Shown: piece after piece, positions 11,276-20,213 of the stretch
How the letters are laid out: every line of letters begins with the position of its first letter
How positions within the stretch are numbered: position 1 is the first letter of the stretch
DNA from: Ichthyophis bannanicus
Lineage: Eukaryota; Chordata; Amphibia; Gymnophiona; Ichthyophiidae
Direction: 5' to 3'
NCBI GenBank assembly: GCA_033557465.1
Contig: CM066035.1
Span: forward strand, 910,191,309-910,255,308
DNA length: 64,000 nucleotides
Position numbers and translations under genes: made by a program
Notes under the pieces: model-generated
Database searches by the model: none
What the model saw: the letters and a program-made list of their open reading frames with translations, nothing else
Told to the model about the DNA's origin: nothing

Positions 11276-12312
11276 GCCTTCATGACTTCAATCTTTCTCA
11301 ACCAGTGAAAGATATCCTTCATGCCTCTAGGAAACCCTCCACGAGGCGTTCCTATGCTTTCAAATGGAAACGTTTTTCCATTTGGTGTGCTCAACAGGGT
11401 CTTGACCCTCTAGCACTTCCTTTGAATTCTCTACTAGACTATCTCCTGCATCTTTCTAATGCAGGCCTTAAGACAAATTCAGTAAGAGTCCATTTGAGTG
11501 CTATTGCAGCATCCTTAAAACCTATAAATGGACAACCTGTCTCCTCTCATCCGCTTGTTGCAAGGTTCATGAGAGGCCTGACTCTAACTAAGCCTCCCAT
11601 CCGACTTCCTCCGGTAGCATGGGACTTAAACCTAGTTCTAGGTCAGCTTATGAAGCCACCTTTTGAACTGTTGGTTTCTACCTCCTTGAAATTTCTTTCC
11701 TGGAAGGTCCTTTTCCTTATTGCAGTCACTTCGGCTCGCCGCATCAGTGAACTACAGGCCTTAGTGGCTCATCCACCTTATACCAGGTTTCATCATGATA
11801 AGGTGGTCCTAAGGACGAATCCCCACTTTCTGCCCAAAATGGTCTCGCCTTTTCATCTTAATCAAGAGGTATATCTACCTGTCTTTTTTCCAGCTCCTCA
11901 TGCATCCAGTGCAGAGAGGAACCTTCATACTTTAGATTGTAAAAGAGCTCTTGCCTTTTACCGCAACAGGACTCAGCCACATCGAAAGTCTTCCCAGCTT
12001 TTCGTGGCTTTTGATCCTTCTCATTTGGGACGTCCAGTCTCCAAACGTACACTTTCCAATTGGATTGCTCAGTGTATTTCCTTTACTTACCAGAGCAAAA
12101 ATATTTCTCTGGAAGGCCATGTCACAGCTCACAATGTGAGAGCCATGGCCACTTCTATGGCTCATCTTCACTCTGTCTCCATAGATCAGATCTGTCGAGC
12201 CGCCACATGGGCCTCGGTTCATACCTTCACAGCCCATTACTGCTTGGACAAGGACTCCCGCCGGGATGCCTTGTTTGGTCAGGCTGTCCTCAAACACCTG
12301 TTCCATACTTGA
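10864..12312 (+). CDS. DIRS tyrosine recombinase of element B
   Basis: The open frame reaches 482 codons, but the recombinase proper starts around 11290 (SQPVKDILHASRKPSTRRSY), overlapping the end of pol. The catalytic set is visible: arginine in TSARRISELQAL, the H-x-x-R pair in TAHNVRAMA, the ATWAS region and the nucleophilic tyrosine in FTAHYCLDKD. The core DNA-binding half includes KTNSVRVHLSAIAA. The reading frame is unbroken to TTCCATACTTGA, so a functional protein is possible. It would cut and join the DNA circle into the genome. The exact start codon is uncertain; sequence before ~11270 is an alternative frame of pol. Confidence 0.88.
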   Translation: MPPKQVGEPIYNPSPLRVPLCKSVECQTSPVLFQDSVSGSSGQRRLSPALGSGIPICLSTHSFDSQDSVQTPEGSRIDDPHSSMLATPSVVPSTSASLPGTLPVPGSCARPSLSGERDFVAPKPQVPTPQSLVTEGLSLHDFNLSQPVKDILHASRKPSTRRSYAFKWKRFSIWCAQQGLDPLALPLNSLLDYLLHLSNAGLKTNSVRVHLSAIAASLKPINGQPVSSHPLVARFMRGLTLTKPPIRLPPVAWDLNLVLGQLMKPPFELLVSTSLKFLSWKVLFLIAVTSARRISELQALVAHPPYTRFHHDKVVLRTNPHFLPKMVSPFHLNQEVYLPVFFPAPHASSAERNLHTLDCKRALAFYRNRTQPHRKSSQLFVAFDPSHLGRPVSKRTLSNWIAQCISFTYQSKNISLEGHVTAHNVRAMATSMAHLHSVSIDQICRAATWASVHTFTAHYCLDKDSRRDALFGQAVLKHLFHT

Positions 12313-12410
12313 ACAACTCCTGCCCACCTTCCCAGGATGGATGCCTGAGATCCATACGAAGATGGCGAACCCTTGGAAGGGGATCTCCCAGGCATCTTAG
12401 CTAGGGAGTC

Positions 12411-12510
12411 CCCATATGTGAGGACTTATTCCTGCTTGTTCCTGGAGATAGCATAGTTACTTACCTGTAACAGGTGATCTCTGGGAACAGCAGGAATTAG
12501 TCCTCACAAC
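12411..12510 (+). repeat. Internal complementary region of element B
   Basis: 12411-12448 is the exact reverse complement of the first ~38 bases of the element, and 12449-12510 is the reverse complement of the right terminus, read as a right-end/left-end junction. Its second half can pair with 12707-12763, placing the right ITR in the loop of a stem of about 55 bp. Confidence 0.93.
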
Positions 12511-12585
12511 CCACCCACCTCCCCTAGGAGTTGTATCTTCTATCTATCTTCCTTTCCTCTCTCTATTGTCTCAGCTATAAACTCG

Positions 12586-12763
12586 AACTGAGGAGAGCTG
12601 GTCAGGAAGGCGGGAAGGCAGCGCGCATGTGCAGTGGGAGGCCCCAAAAGCTTCCTTCTGGGGAGCTTTCCCGCGTGGGCTCCGTCGGTACCGACGTACC
12701 CATATGTGAGGACTAATTCCTGCTGTTCCCAGAGATCACCTGTTACAGGTAAGTAACTGTGCT
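12586..12763 (+). repeat. Right inverted terminal repeat of element B
   Basis: Reverse complement of 7589-7735, with the palindrome CGTCGGTACCGACG at 12683-12696, then the right-end-specific stretch CAGAGATCACCTGTTACAGG and the terminal GTAAGTAACTGTGCT. Confidence 0.9.
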
Positions 12764-13969
12764 TTCCCGCTCAACACATGGTAACCTTGAAATGGGAATT
12801 CCTAGAGGCTTCTCTTCGGATGGCCAGACACTTGGGTCATCTTTGTTTAGGCCGCAGCAGATCTTGACAAATGGCTCTGTTTTCCTACAGTGGACACCAT
12901 AGTCACAGCAATCACCAAACATTCCACCATTCCAGTGGAAGGCAGTGTCGCTTTCCATGACCAGGACGACTGCAAAGTGGAAGGTCTCTTAAAGACTGCT
13001 TTCTCCACTTCAGCCTTGCAGACCTCTGCATGTAACAGGTTAGTGGCTCGTACCCTCATATGCTGTGTACAATTATTGCCCAAAGATTCCACCTCTGTGC
13101 ACTTGTAGTCTGTCACCTTCCTGGCGGATGCCCTGTATGATCTGCTCCACCTTGCGGCCTGCTCCATCGCAGCTGTCATAGTAGCTTATCATTGGCTCTG
13201 GCTTCAACATCGGTCTGCTGATGCAGCCTCTAAAGCTTGACTCACTAAGCTACCCTTTAAGGACAGACTCCTTTTTGGAGAAGACCTCGCGCGGTTAATC
13301 AAGGATCTAGGAGAGGTATAGACTTAGATCATCTTTCTGCTGAGGGAACTGAGTGGATGTTCTAGTCGTCCACACGGACTCATTAGCAGTATTCTCAACT
13401 GTACCGACTGGGCAGGCCATAAGCCTCATTGTTGATGGGCTGCGTGGCCTCAGTCACAACCATTTTGAGGGTTCTGCAGGACAAGGGAATAATTTCCTCC
13501 TGCTACGACAAAGTTCTCCGGCTCAAGCCAGCAGTCCCCCTGACTCTCCCAGGCCCCACTTCTGTATCCTGCCAGTGGCCCTTTTTTCCCCCCCCGAGTG
13601 TGTGCCCTCATCACCACAGATCATTAGGTCTTAACATACATCACAGCTACAGCCTTGAATGTGCTTGACCCATCCAGAGTGCCTTTCTCATCTTGATGTG
13701 CGCGCCATCCTTGCCACCCTACAGTGACTGGTAGATCTTCAGGCCATCTGTCCGATGCCCTTGGATGAAAGGGATGCAGGTTGCAACTTGGTTTACTTTG
13801 TGGTTCCCAAGAAAGACGGTGCCTGATCCTGGATCTCCAAGGGGTCAATCGCTCCTTGCGCATACCCCAGTTTTGCATGGAAACTGTCATTCAAGCTGTA
13901 AGAAAAGGAGAATACTTGGCATCTCTCAATCTTGCCAAGGCTTACTTACACATCCGAAGGAAAGGTACA
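12764..13969 (+). pseudogene. Element H continued: gag C-terminus and RT start (lineage 2)
   Basis: Resumes the gag of H in frame right after element B (AQHMVTLKWEF). The block TTIPVEG-like (STIPVEGSVAFHDQDD) and LLKTAFSTSALQTSA match IPIEG and LKQAF blocks of G, E and K. After noisy DNA, an RT start follows at about 13790-13970 with LVYFVVPKKDG and the degraded SLNLAKAYLHI motif. The sequence breaks off in mid RT at 13969, where gag of element F begins. Several stops and frameshifts make it non-functional. Confidence 0.6.
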
Positions 13970-14440
13970 AGGATTCCTCAGGCAAGTCTTGAGGGAGAGA
14001 TCCCGCTCTAAACATAGGGAATCTTCCAGGACCTCTTCTGACTCTGGCCATCAGCTTAGGCATCCCTGGCGGGAGGACTTGTCCTCGAGCCTTGGTGGGG
14101 AATCGGGAGGCACCCGAGGCCTCAACCTTTGGAGAGCCCCCAATGCCTTGCTCTGGTATAGTGGCGCCAAGCCCCGTTTTTAAATTGGACCAAACGCAGG
14201 CAACCTCCTTGGATCGGCACATGCTGTCCTTGGAGAGGACTTTGGTAGCCCTCCTTCCAGCTTTGCTTCCTCTAGCACTGACAGCTGGGGGGCAGCATAC
14301 ACATCGACATCGGTGACCCCATCGACACTGATCCAAGCATCGGTATCACCATTGGCACTGGCCCACTCTGCATCCGAGAACTGAGGCCTTGGTACTGACA
14401 CAGATATCTGTTACGGCCATCGAGATCCCTGTTTAATGTA
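13970..14440 (+). pseudogene. Element F, gag fragment 1 (lineage 1)
   Basis: Starts abruptly in gag. SRSKHRESSRTSSDSG and the following PWREDL resemble the KSKSPSKHREAL...RREAL region of element B, followed by the repetitive part with ATCGG words. No left ITR is found before it, so F is 5' truncated or was joined to H by deletion. F continues after a LINE/SINE tail at 14584-14685 and, beyond the first CR1, at 22884. Confidence 0.55.
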
Positions 14441-14583
14441 TATCCAAGTTTATTTTACCCGTTCATTGTAAGCACAGATCAGTTATTTGAGACGTGTGGT
14501 TTTATGTTCATTGTAAACCGCACTGATGTTGAATAGCGTGGTATAAAAGAAACTGTAATAAATAAATTAAATAAATAAAAATG
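14430..14583 (+). mobile_element. LINE/SINE 3' tail fragment
   Basis: Tail with CATTGTAAACCGCACTGATG, GTGGTATAAAAGAAAC and a terminal AAATAAATTAAATAAATAAA. The type resembles the tails of L2-related LINEs and SINEs, like that at 5390-5455. It is too short to name a family. Confidence 0.55.
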
Positions 14584-14685
14584 GGGAAGTACCACAGTTC
14601 TGGATGCATCAACGCCATTCATATGTGCATAGACATAGTCTATGCTCACCGGTATCACTGATATGTCCAATTCGAACCACCGCTC
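14584..14685 (+). pseudogene. Element F, gag fragment 2
   Basis: About 100 bp between the LINE/SINE tail and the CR1 5' truncation point. It contains ACCGGTATCACTGATATG in the style of the repetitive gag region. Assigned to F by position only. Confidence 0.35.
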
Positions 14686-14868
14686 CTTCAGGTGAACAAA
14701 GTACATTAAACGTATTAGGTATAGTTTTATTAGCATAAGTATCCCCAGCAACCCTTAGTAAGTAAAGAACTTCAATATCTAAACCCAACCTTAAAACTAA
14801 GATGTAGACAGCAGTCCAGCAGCGAGATGGCTTTCCAGTCTCTTGCATTGAGTGTCACATGTATGATT
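14686..14868 (+). mobile_element. CR1 copy 1, 5' segment
   Basis: Aligns closely with 26630-26810 of the fuller CR1 copy 2, from TTCAGGTGAACAAAGTAC to GAGTGTCACATGTATGATT. The copy is 5' truncated compared with copy 2. It is interrupted at the 7-bp word TATGATT (14862-14868) by a second LINE and resumes at 16948. Confidence 0.8.
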
Positions 14869-16947
14869 AACAAATAAATATGTAACAAAAGTAAACAAAA
14901 ACAAGAGGAGAAGAAAACCCATTTGGTTTTCCAAAGAAGTGGCTGCTCAAAGGCAAAAAACACAGCTTTCGCAAGATTCAAAAGCTCGCAAACAGAGGAA
15001 CACAAATGAATACAGGATCAAACTCTGAGACAGAGAAGAAATAAGGATAGCAAAATCAAAAGCAGAGGAAAAGATGGCTAATGATAAGTGTGGCGACAAA
15101 ACCTTCTTCAGGTATATTCGGGAAAGGAAGAAGATCAGAGGTGGAATTGCAGGACTCGGAAGTGCTGCGAACGGACTGGTGGAAAGTGACATTGAAAAAG
15201 CGAAATTGCTAAACGAATACTGCTCTGTTTTTACTAAAGAAAGTCCTGGAGAAGGACCACCTGTTACTCCCAAACATTATAAAAATGGGAATGAAGTAGA
15301 TACCACACCATTCACAGAAGACAATGTGTTAAAACAACATGCAAAACTGAAAGTGGACAAGGCCATGGGACCGGATAGGATACATCCCAGGATTCTGAAA
15401 GAGCTCAGAGAGGTTCTTGCAGGGCTGTTAAGGGATGTTTTCAACAGATCCTTGGAAACGGGAGAGGTTCCTCAGGACTGGAGAATGGCTGATGTCATAC
15501 CTCTACACAAAAGTGGTGACAGGGAAGAAGTGTCAAACTACAGGCCCGTGAGCCTTACCTCGGTGGTGGAGAAAAGTAATGGAGGTGATTCTGAAAAAGC
15601 AAATAGTGAGCTTTCTCGAAACCAACAGGTTGCAAGACCCGAGGCAACATGGTTTTACCGCAGGACGATCTTGCCAAACAAATCTGAGTTCTTTGACCGG
15701 GTGACCAGGGAGCTAGATCGGGGACATGCGATGGATGTCATCTACCTGGATTTCAGCAAAGACTTTGATACTGTTCCTCATGGGAGGCTTATCAATAAAC
15801 TCAGTAGCTTGGGGATGGATCCTAAGATGGTAAATTGGATCAGAAATTGGTTGACTGACAGAGGGTGATGGTAAACGGAGCTCACTCGGATGAAGGGAAG
15901 GTGATTTAGTGGGGTGCCCCAGGGGTCAGTCCTGGGCCCGGCACTGTTCAGTGTATTTGTGAGTGATATTGCTGAAGGACTGAATGGAAAAGTATGTCTT
16001 TTTGCAGATGACACAAAAATTTGCAACAGAGTTGACTCCCCCTGAGGGAGTGGTTAACATGAGGAAAGATCTACAAAAGCTGGAAGAATGGTCTAATGCT
16101 TGGCAATTAAGATTTAATGCAAAGAAGTGCAGAGTCATGCACTTGGGTAGCAGAAATCCAAGGGAAATATATGTGATAGGGGGTGAGAGGTTAGTATGTA
16201 CTGATCAGGAGAAAGACCTTGGTGTGATTATTTCTGAAGATCTCAAGGTGGCAAAACAGTGCAACAAGGCGGTGGCAAAAGCCAGGAGGATGTTGGGCTG
16301 CATACAAAGAGGAATCACCAGCAGAAAGGAAGAGGTACTTATGCCACTGTACAAGTCACTGGTGAGGCCTCACTTGGAGTACTGTGTTCAGTTTTGGAGA
16401 CCGTATCTTGCAAAGGATGTAAAAAGACTGGAAACTGTTCAGAGGAAGGCGACCAAAATGATTTCATGAGACTTGGGAGGGACAGGGGAGATATGGTTCA
16501 GACCTTTAAATACTTAAAGGGAAATAATGAACAAACAAACCTCTTCCAAAGACGGGGAAGCTGTACAACTAGAGGGCACAACATGAAGCTGAGAGGTGGT
16601 AAATTGAAAGGCAATGTCAGGAAATACTTTTTCACGGAAAGGGTGGTGGATGCTTGGAATGCCCTCCCGATGGAAGTGGTGGGGGCAAACACGGTGACTG
16701 AATTCAAAATGGCATGGGACAGACACAGTGGATCCTTTTACAGCAACAGGATAAAATTGAAATAAACTGAACCATCTAATTTCTCAACAAATAGGGGTGT
16801 CCTACATGGAGTGGTGGGTTCACCCCCTAAACAGGGACGTGGGGGGGGGGGGGGTGGCAGAGCGGCAGGTGCACCTACTCTTGCCATCGTGCTAGGAAGA
16901 CTAGATGGACCATGCTGGTCTTTATCTGTTGTCATTTATTATGTTAC
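14869..16947 (+). mobile_element. CR1-type LINE nested in CR1 copy 1
   Basis: A 5'-truncated LINE from the end of the endonuclease linker through RT to a 3' end reading CATGCTGGTCTTTATCTG followed by TTATTATGTTACTATG. The word TATGATT flanks it (14862-14868 and 16948-16954) as a likely target duplication. The 3' end is unlike that of the host CR1 copy, so it is another subfamily. A G-run (16840s) lies in its 3' UTR. Confidence 0.8.
15074..16765 (+). pseudogene. CR1-type LINE ORF2, RT part
   Basis: The RT begins RKKIRGGIAGLGSAANG and shows [49 protein letters not shown], and, after a frameshift near 15870, [13 protein letters not shown] and FADDTKI motifs around 15910-16020. The C-terminal frames at 15984-16469 and 16480-16765 hold RFNAKKCRVMHLGS, LGVIISEDLKVAKQ and [13 protein letters not shown]. 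At least two frameshifts and the loss of the endonuclease make it inactive. Confidence 0.8.
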
Positions 16948-17780
16948 TATGATTTTCTCCCAGTTAGTGAGGGGTCTTATGTGTGCACAAGGTGCAAGGA
17001 GCTCTTTGCGTACAGGGAATGAGTCCGATCTCTGGAGGTAAGAGTAGCAGACTTGGAAGACATAAGGAAGACAGAGGTACATAGATGAGACCTACAGGGA
17101 TAGTCCTGAAGTCCCACCTCCAGTCTGGCAGCATCCCTGTTGTCATGGAGGGGAGAGGTCACGTGACAGGAGAGCATTACCCTGGTGTGGCAGGAAGTAA
17201 TCCTATAGCTAGGACCTGTTCTCCAGGTGATGTAAAACCTTCTCAAATTGAGGAAGTTTCTCCAGGGCCATGTGCCCATGAGGGAAGGGTTAGGACAACC
17301 TTTATAGTTGTTGATTCGATCATTAGGCATGTAGATAGCTGGGTGGCTGGTGGGCGTGAGGATCACCTGGCAACATGCCTGCCTGGTGCAAAGGTAGCAG
17401 ACCTCACGTGCCACCTAGACAAGGTCTTAGATAGTGCTGGGGAGGAGTCTGCTGTCTTGGTACATATTGATACCAGTGATATAGGAAAATGTGGTAGGGA
17501 GGTTCTGGAGGCTAAATTTAGGCTTTTAGGTAGGAAGTTGAAATCCAGAACTTCCAGGGTAGCGTTCTCCGAAATGCTTCCCATTCCACGCACAGGACCG
17601 AAAAGGCAGGCAGAGCTCCGGAGTCTCAGCGTGGATGAGACGAGGGTGCAAGGATGAGGGTTTTGGATTTGTTAGGAACTGGGGAGCATTCTGGGGAAAG
17701 GAAGGACTCTTCCGAAGGGATGGGCTTCATCTTAACCGGGATGGAACCAGGCTGCGGCATTAACCTTTTAAAAAGGAGAG
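16948..17780 (+). pseudogene. CR1 copy 1, ORF1 (zinc-finger plus esterase-like)
   Basis: Closely related to the ORF1 of copy 2. Visible parts are a degraded CxxC start (YVCARCKEL-like), then VVDSIIRHVDSWVAGG and VHIDTSDIGKCGREV, where copy 2 has VGDSIIRH and VHVGTNDIGK. The block I Gly and the block III Gly-Thr-Asn are substituted here, so an SGNH/GDSL-type esterase fold would be inactive. The RDGLHLNRDG block (D-x-x-H type) is present at about 17718. Several frame changes are present. Confidence 0.75.
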
Positions 17781-17899
17781 AGCAGCATTTAAACTAGATA
17801 ATAGGGGAGAGCCAACAGTTGCCCAAGAGCGCATGGTTCAGAACAACCAAAAAAGCGAAGTTAGGGCACATCAGCAGAGAGGTTCAAATAAAGACAAAG

Positions 17900-18234
17900 T
17901 TAGCCTAAATGACCTTGAGTACAGAGCAGACAGAGCTTAAATATTCCAAATTATTCCTGCCTACCGATAACCAGATTAATATGAATAAAATACAGTCTCT
18001 AAAATGCTTGTATACAAATGCTGGAAGTCTAAAAAATAAGATGGGAGAGTTAGAATATATAGCAATAAATGAGAAGTTAGATATGATTGGTATCTCGGAG
18101 ACATGGTGGAAGGAGGACAACCAGTGGGATGCTGTGATACCTTGGTACAAACTGTATTGTAATGATAGAGCTGATCAAATTGGTGGCGGGGTTGTGCTCT
18201 GTTAGAGCATTGAGTCACAAAGGATTAAAGTTTT
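17900..18234 (+). pseudogene. CR1 copy 1, ORF2 N-terminus (endonuclease start)
   Basis: The frame 17909-18205 contains [20 protein letters not shown] and [14 protein letters not shown], the N and E motifs of an APE-type endonuclease. It is cut at 18234 by the ORF1-only L1-like element and continues at 20214. Confidence 0.8.
18217..18234 (+). repeat. Target site duplication, left copy
   Basis: ACAAAGGATTAAAGTTTT, repeated exactly at 20196-20213. CR1 copy 2 has one copy of the related word at the same place (about 28090), so this is a true duplication made by the insertion. Confidence 0.9.
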
Positions 18235-18257
18235 TTTTTTTTTTTTTTTTTTTTAGG

Positions 18258-18638
18258 AGGAGTTTTGTTTGTTCCTGGAGTTCTTTTCTTGCAGCCTGAT
18301 TGGTCCCTGGAGCTTGGAAGCCGCTCCCTGCTGTGGGCGGAGCTTACCTGGGCTATAAGAACTCGCCCTGCTCGCGGGACGCCGAGGAGTTTTGTTTGTT
18401 CCTGGAGTTCTTTTCTTGCAGCCTGATTGGTCCCTGGAGCTTGGAAGCCGCTCCCTGCTGTGGGCGGAGCTTACCTGGGCTATAAGAACTCGCCCTGCTC
18501 GCGGGACGCCGAGGAGTTTTGTTTGTTCCTGGAGTTCTTTTCTTGCAGCCTGATTGGTCCCTGGAGCTTGGAAGCCGCTCCCTGCTGTGGGCGGAGCTTA
18601 CCTGGGCTATAAGAACTTGCCCTGCTCGCGGGACGCGA
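18258..18638 (+). promoter_or_regulatory. Three 127-bp tandem promoter-like monomers
   Basis: Units at 18258-18384, 18385-18511 and 18512-18638 are nearly identical. Each carries CTGATTGGTCC (inverted-CCAAT type), GGGCGGAGC (GC box type) and CTATAAGAAC (TATA-like). This organisation resembles the monomer arrays of rodent L1 promoters. Regulatory function is inferred, not shown. Confidence 0.7.
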
Positions 18639-18745
18639 AGCGGGCGCGTCCCGTGGGCGCGTGCCCGAAGGGGCGTGACCAAAGGGGCAGGTCCGCCCCT
18701 TTGGCGCCCCTTCGGCGTCATTTCGGCGCAGGAGCTTTCCCTGTT

Positions 18746-19961
18746 ATGGGGAAACGAAGGAAGCAGTTTACTCAGACGGCCCAATCCAAGGCAGTGAAAG
18801 TAATAGGACCTATGGATGCCCATGTTACTGTGGGGGAAAAATCTGCCTCTCCCTGTTCCACTGCCTTGGTGGAGGATGCCGCTGTGACCAGTCCATCTGT
18901 AAGTACTGTTTTCCTCTTGCGACGACTCCCGCGGAATGGGTTTATCTCCTCCCATTCAAGGGGCTGAGCAATTAACTGCGTCAGAGTCCTCTTTGTCGTG
19001 TAAGAATTGCCTGATTGAGGAAGCCGACATGTTATTGGGTTCTTTTCTGCGGTTAGACAATGAACTCCCTCCCCCCTTACCTACTGCGGTTACTTTTACA
19101 TTGCCTGGGGAACCACAAACGCCGCCTGCAGATTTATCCCTAAAAGATATTTGGATGGCAATCTCCCGTGTTGAATCTGTTTTGGGATCCTCTCTGCAGT
19201 GTGTTTCTGAGTTTTCCAAGGCTACTATACAGAAACTGGTGGATCATGATAAGCGGATGTTGTCTCTTGAGCAGGGAGCTGCTTCTGTTAAAGTAGATGT
19301 TTTAGCTACTAAAGATATGTTAGCTTCTATGGCTCAAGATTGTACTGCCCTGCATCGTCAAGATGAGTTGTTAGAAAATGTGATGCGTGCTAGGAATCTT
19401 CGCTTGTTGAATTTTCCTCGCACGCATTACTTATCGCCTATGATCCTTTTCCAAAAATATTTAAAAGAGATTCTGCTGTTCACTGATTTCCAAGTTTCTT
19501 CTGTTTCTAAAATATATTATTTACCTGTGCGGAGTTTAATCCAATCCTTAGGGGGGTTGGAGAAGCTCCTGTTACCGCTGGTTTAGTGACCACTGATAAA
19601 GTTTTTTTCCTCTACCCTAGATATCTCAGCATTTCTAGAAACTACTTCTGATGATATTTCTTCCAGGGCAACTTTGTTGGTTTCCTTTACCTCTGAATTA
19701 GATAAAGAGAAAATATTGCGTGCTTATTTTCCCAAAAAATCTGAAAAGTTTTGTGGTCAAGTAATTCAAATTTTCCCGGATGTTTCTCGGGCCACTCAGG
19801 TACGGCGCAAGGCTTTTTTAGAATTGCGCCCTCAAGTGTTGGCCATCGGAGCAGTTTTTCATCTTAGGTTCCCATGCAAATGTCTCATTATCTTTCAGGG
19901 TAAAAGGTATTTATTTTTTGAGCCTGAGCAGTTGGTTGAATTTTTGAAAGATAAAGTTTGA
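18746..19961 (+). pseudogene. L1-like ORF1 protein, frameshifted
   Basis: ATG 18746 follows the GC-rich leader (MGKRRKQFTQTAQSK). After a frame change near 18930 the frame has a coiled-coil-like stretch (ATIQKLVDHDKRMLSLEQGAASVKVDV...). The RRM-like start ENVMRARNLRLLNFP follows, and after a stop at 19586 the C-terminal domain reads FTSELDKEKILRAYF, RRKAFLELRPQVLAIGAVFHL to the stop at 19961. This is the layout of L1 ORF1p, an RNA-binding chaperone. It is broken by at least two changes. Confidence 0.75.
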
Positions 19962-20195
19962 GTCAGTCTCTTAAAGAATAGGAGTATAGAATTATTCTTC
20001 GGGGCCTCTCAGTTTTTCTTTGTACTTTTTTAATTAGGCATAACTCCTTCTTGAAGTGGTCTACTATTAGGTGGTTTTCTTTAAATTTGTTTTTTCTTGT
20101 ATTTATTATGTGCTTGAAACATGATTGCTTTCTTTGTAATATGTATAAAAGCCTTATAAATAAAAAAATTAAAAAAAAAAACAAAAAAAAACAAA

Positions 20196-20213
20196 ACAAA
20201 GGATTAAAGTTTT
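20196..20213 (+). repeat. Target site duplication, right copy
   Basis: Exact repeat of 18217-18234, directly after the A-rich tail. Confidence 0.9.

Larger units (their letters stand above)
7570..12763 (+). mobile_element. DIRS element B, full-length structure (lineage 1)
   Basis: A 5.2-kb element with left ITR, gag, RT with damaged RNase H, tyrosine recombinase, ICR and right ITR in canonical DIRS order. The left end starts ATCTCCAGGAACAAGC and the right end stops GTAAGTAACTGTGCT. The ICR joins the reverse complements of both ends, as expected from a circular junction. B is inserted in gag of element H, whose reading frame resumes directly after it. Only a shared TTCC, not a long target duplication, is seen at the borders, in line with recombinase-mediated insertion. 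Confidence 0.92.
18231..20195 (+). mobile_element. ORF1-only L1-like retroelement (HAL1-type) with promoter monomers
   Basis: A 1.96-kb element with a 24-nt T run at its 5' junction, three 127-bp direct repeats, a GC-rich leader, an L1-like ORF1 and an A-rich tail (AATTAAAAAAAAAAAC...). It has an 18-bp target duplication. No ORF2, endonuclease or RT is present. The A tail and duplication show it moved by target-primed reverse transcription with machinery supplied by an L1. It sits in the endonuclease region of CR1 copy 1. Confidence 0.85.

Noticed and set aside
18300..18612. Three identical 61-codon open frames
   Set aside because: They are simply the same frame in each 127-bp promoter-like monomer and have no start context or homology.
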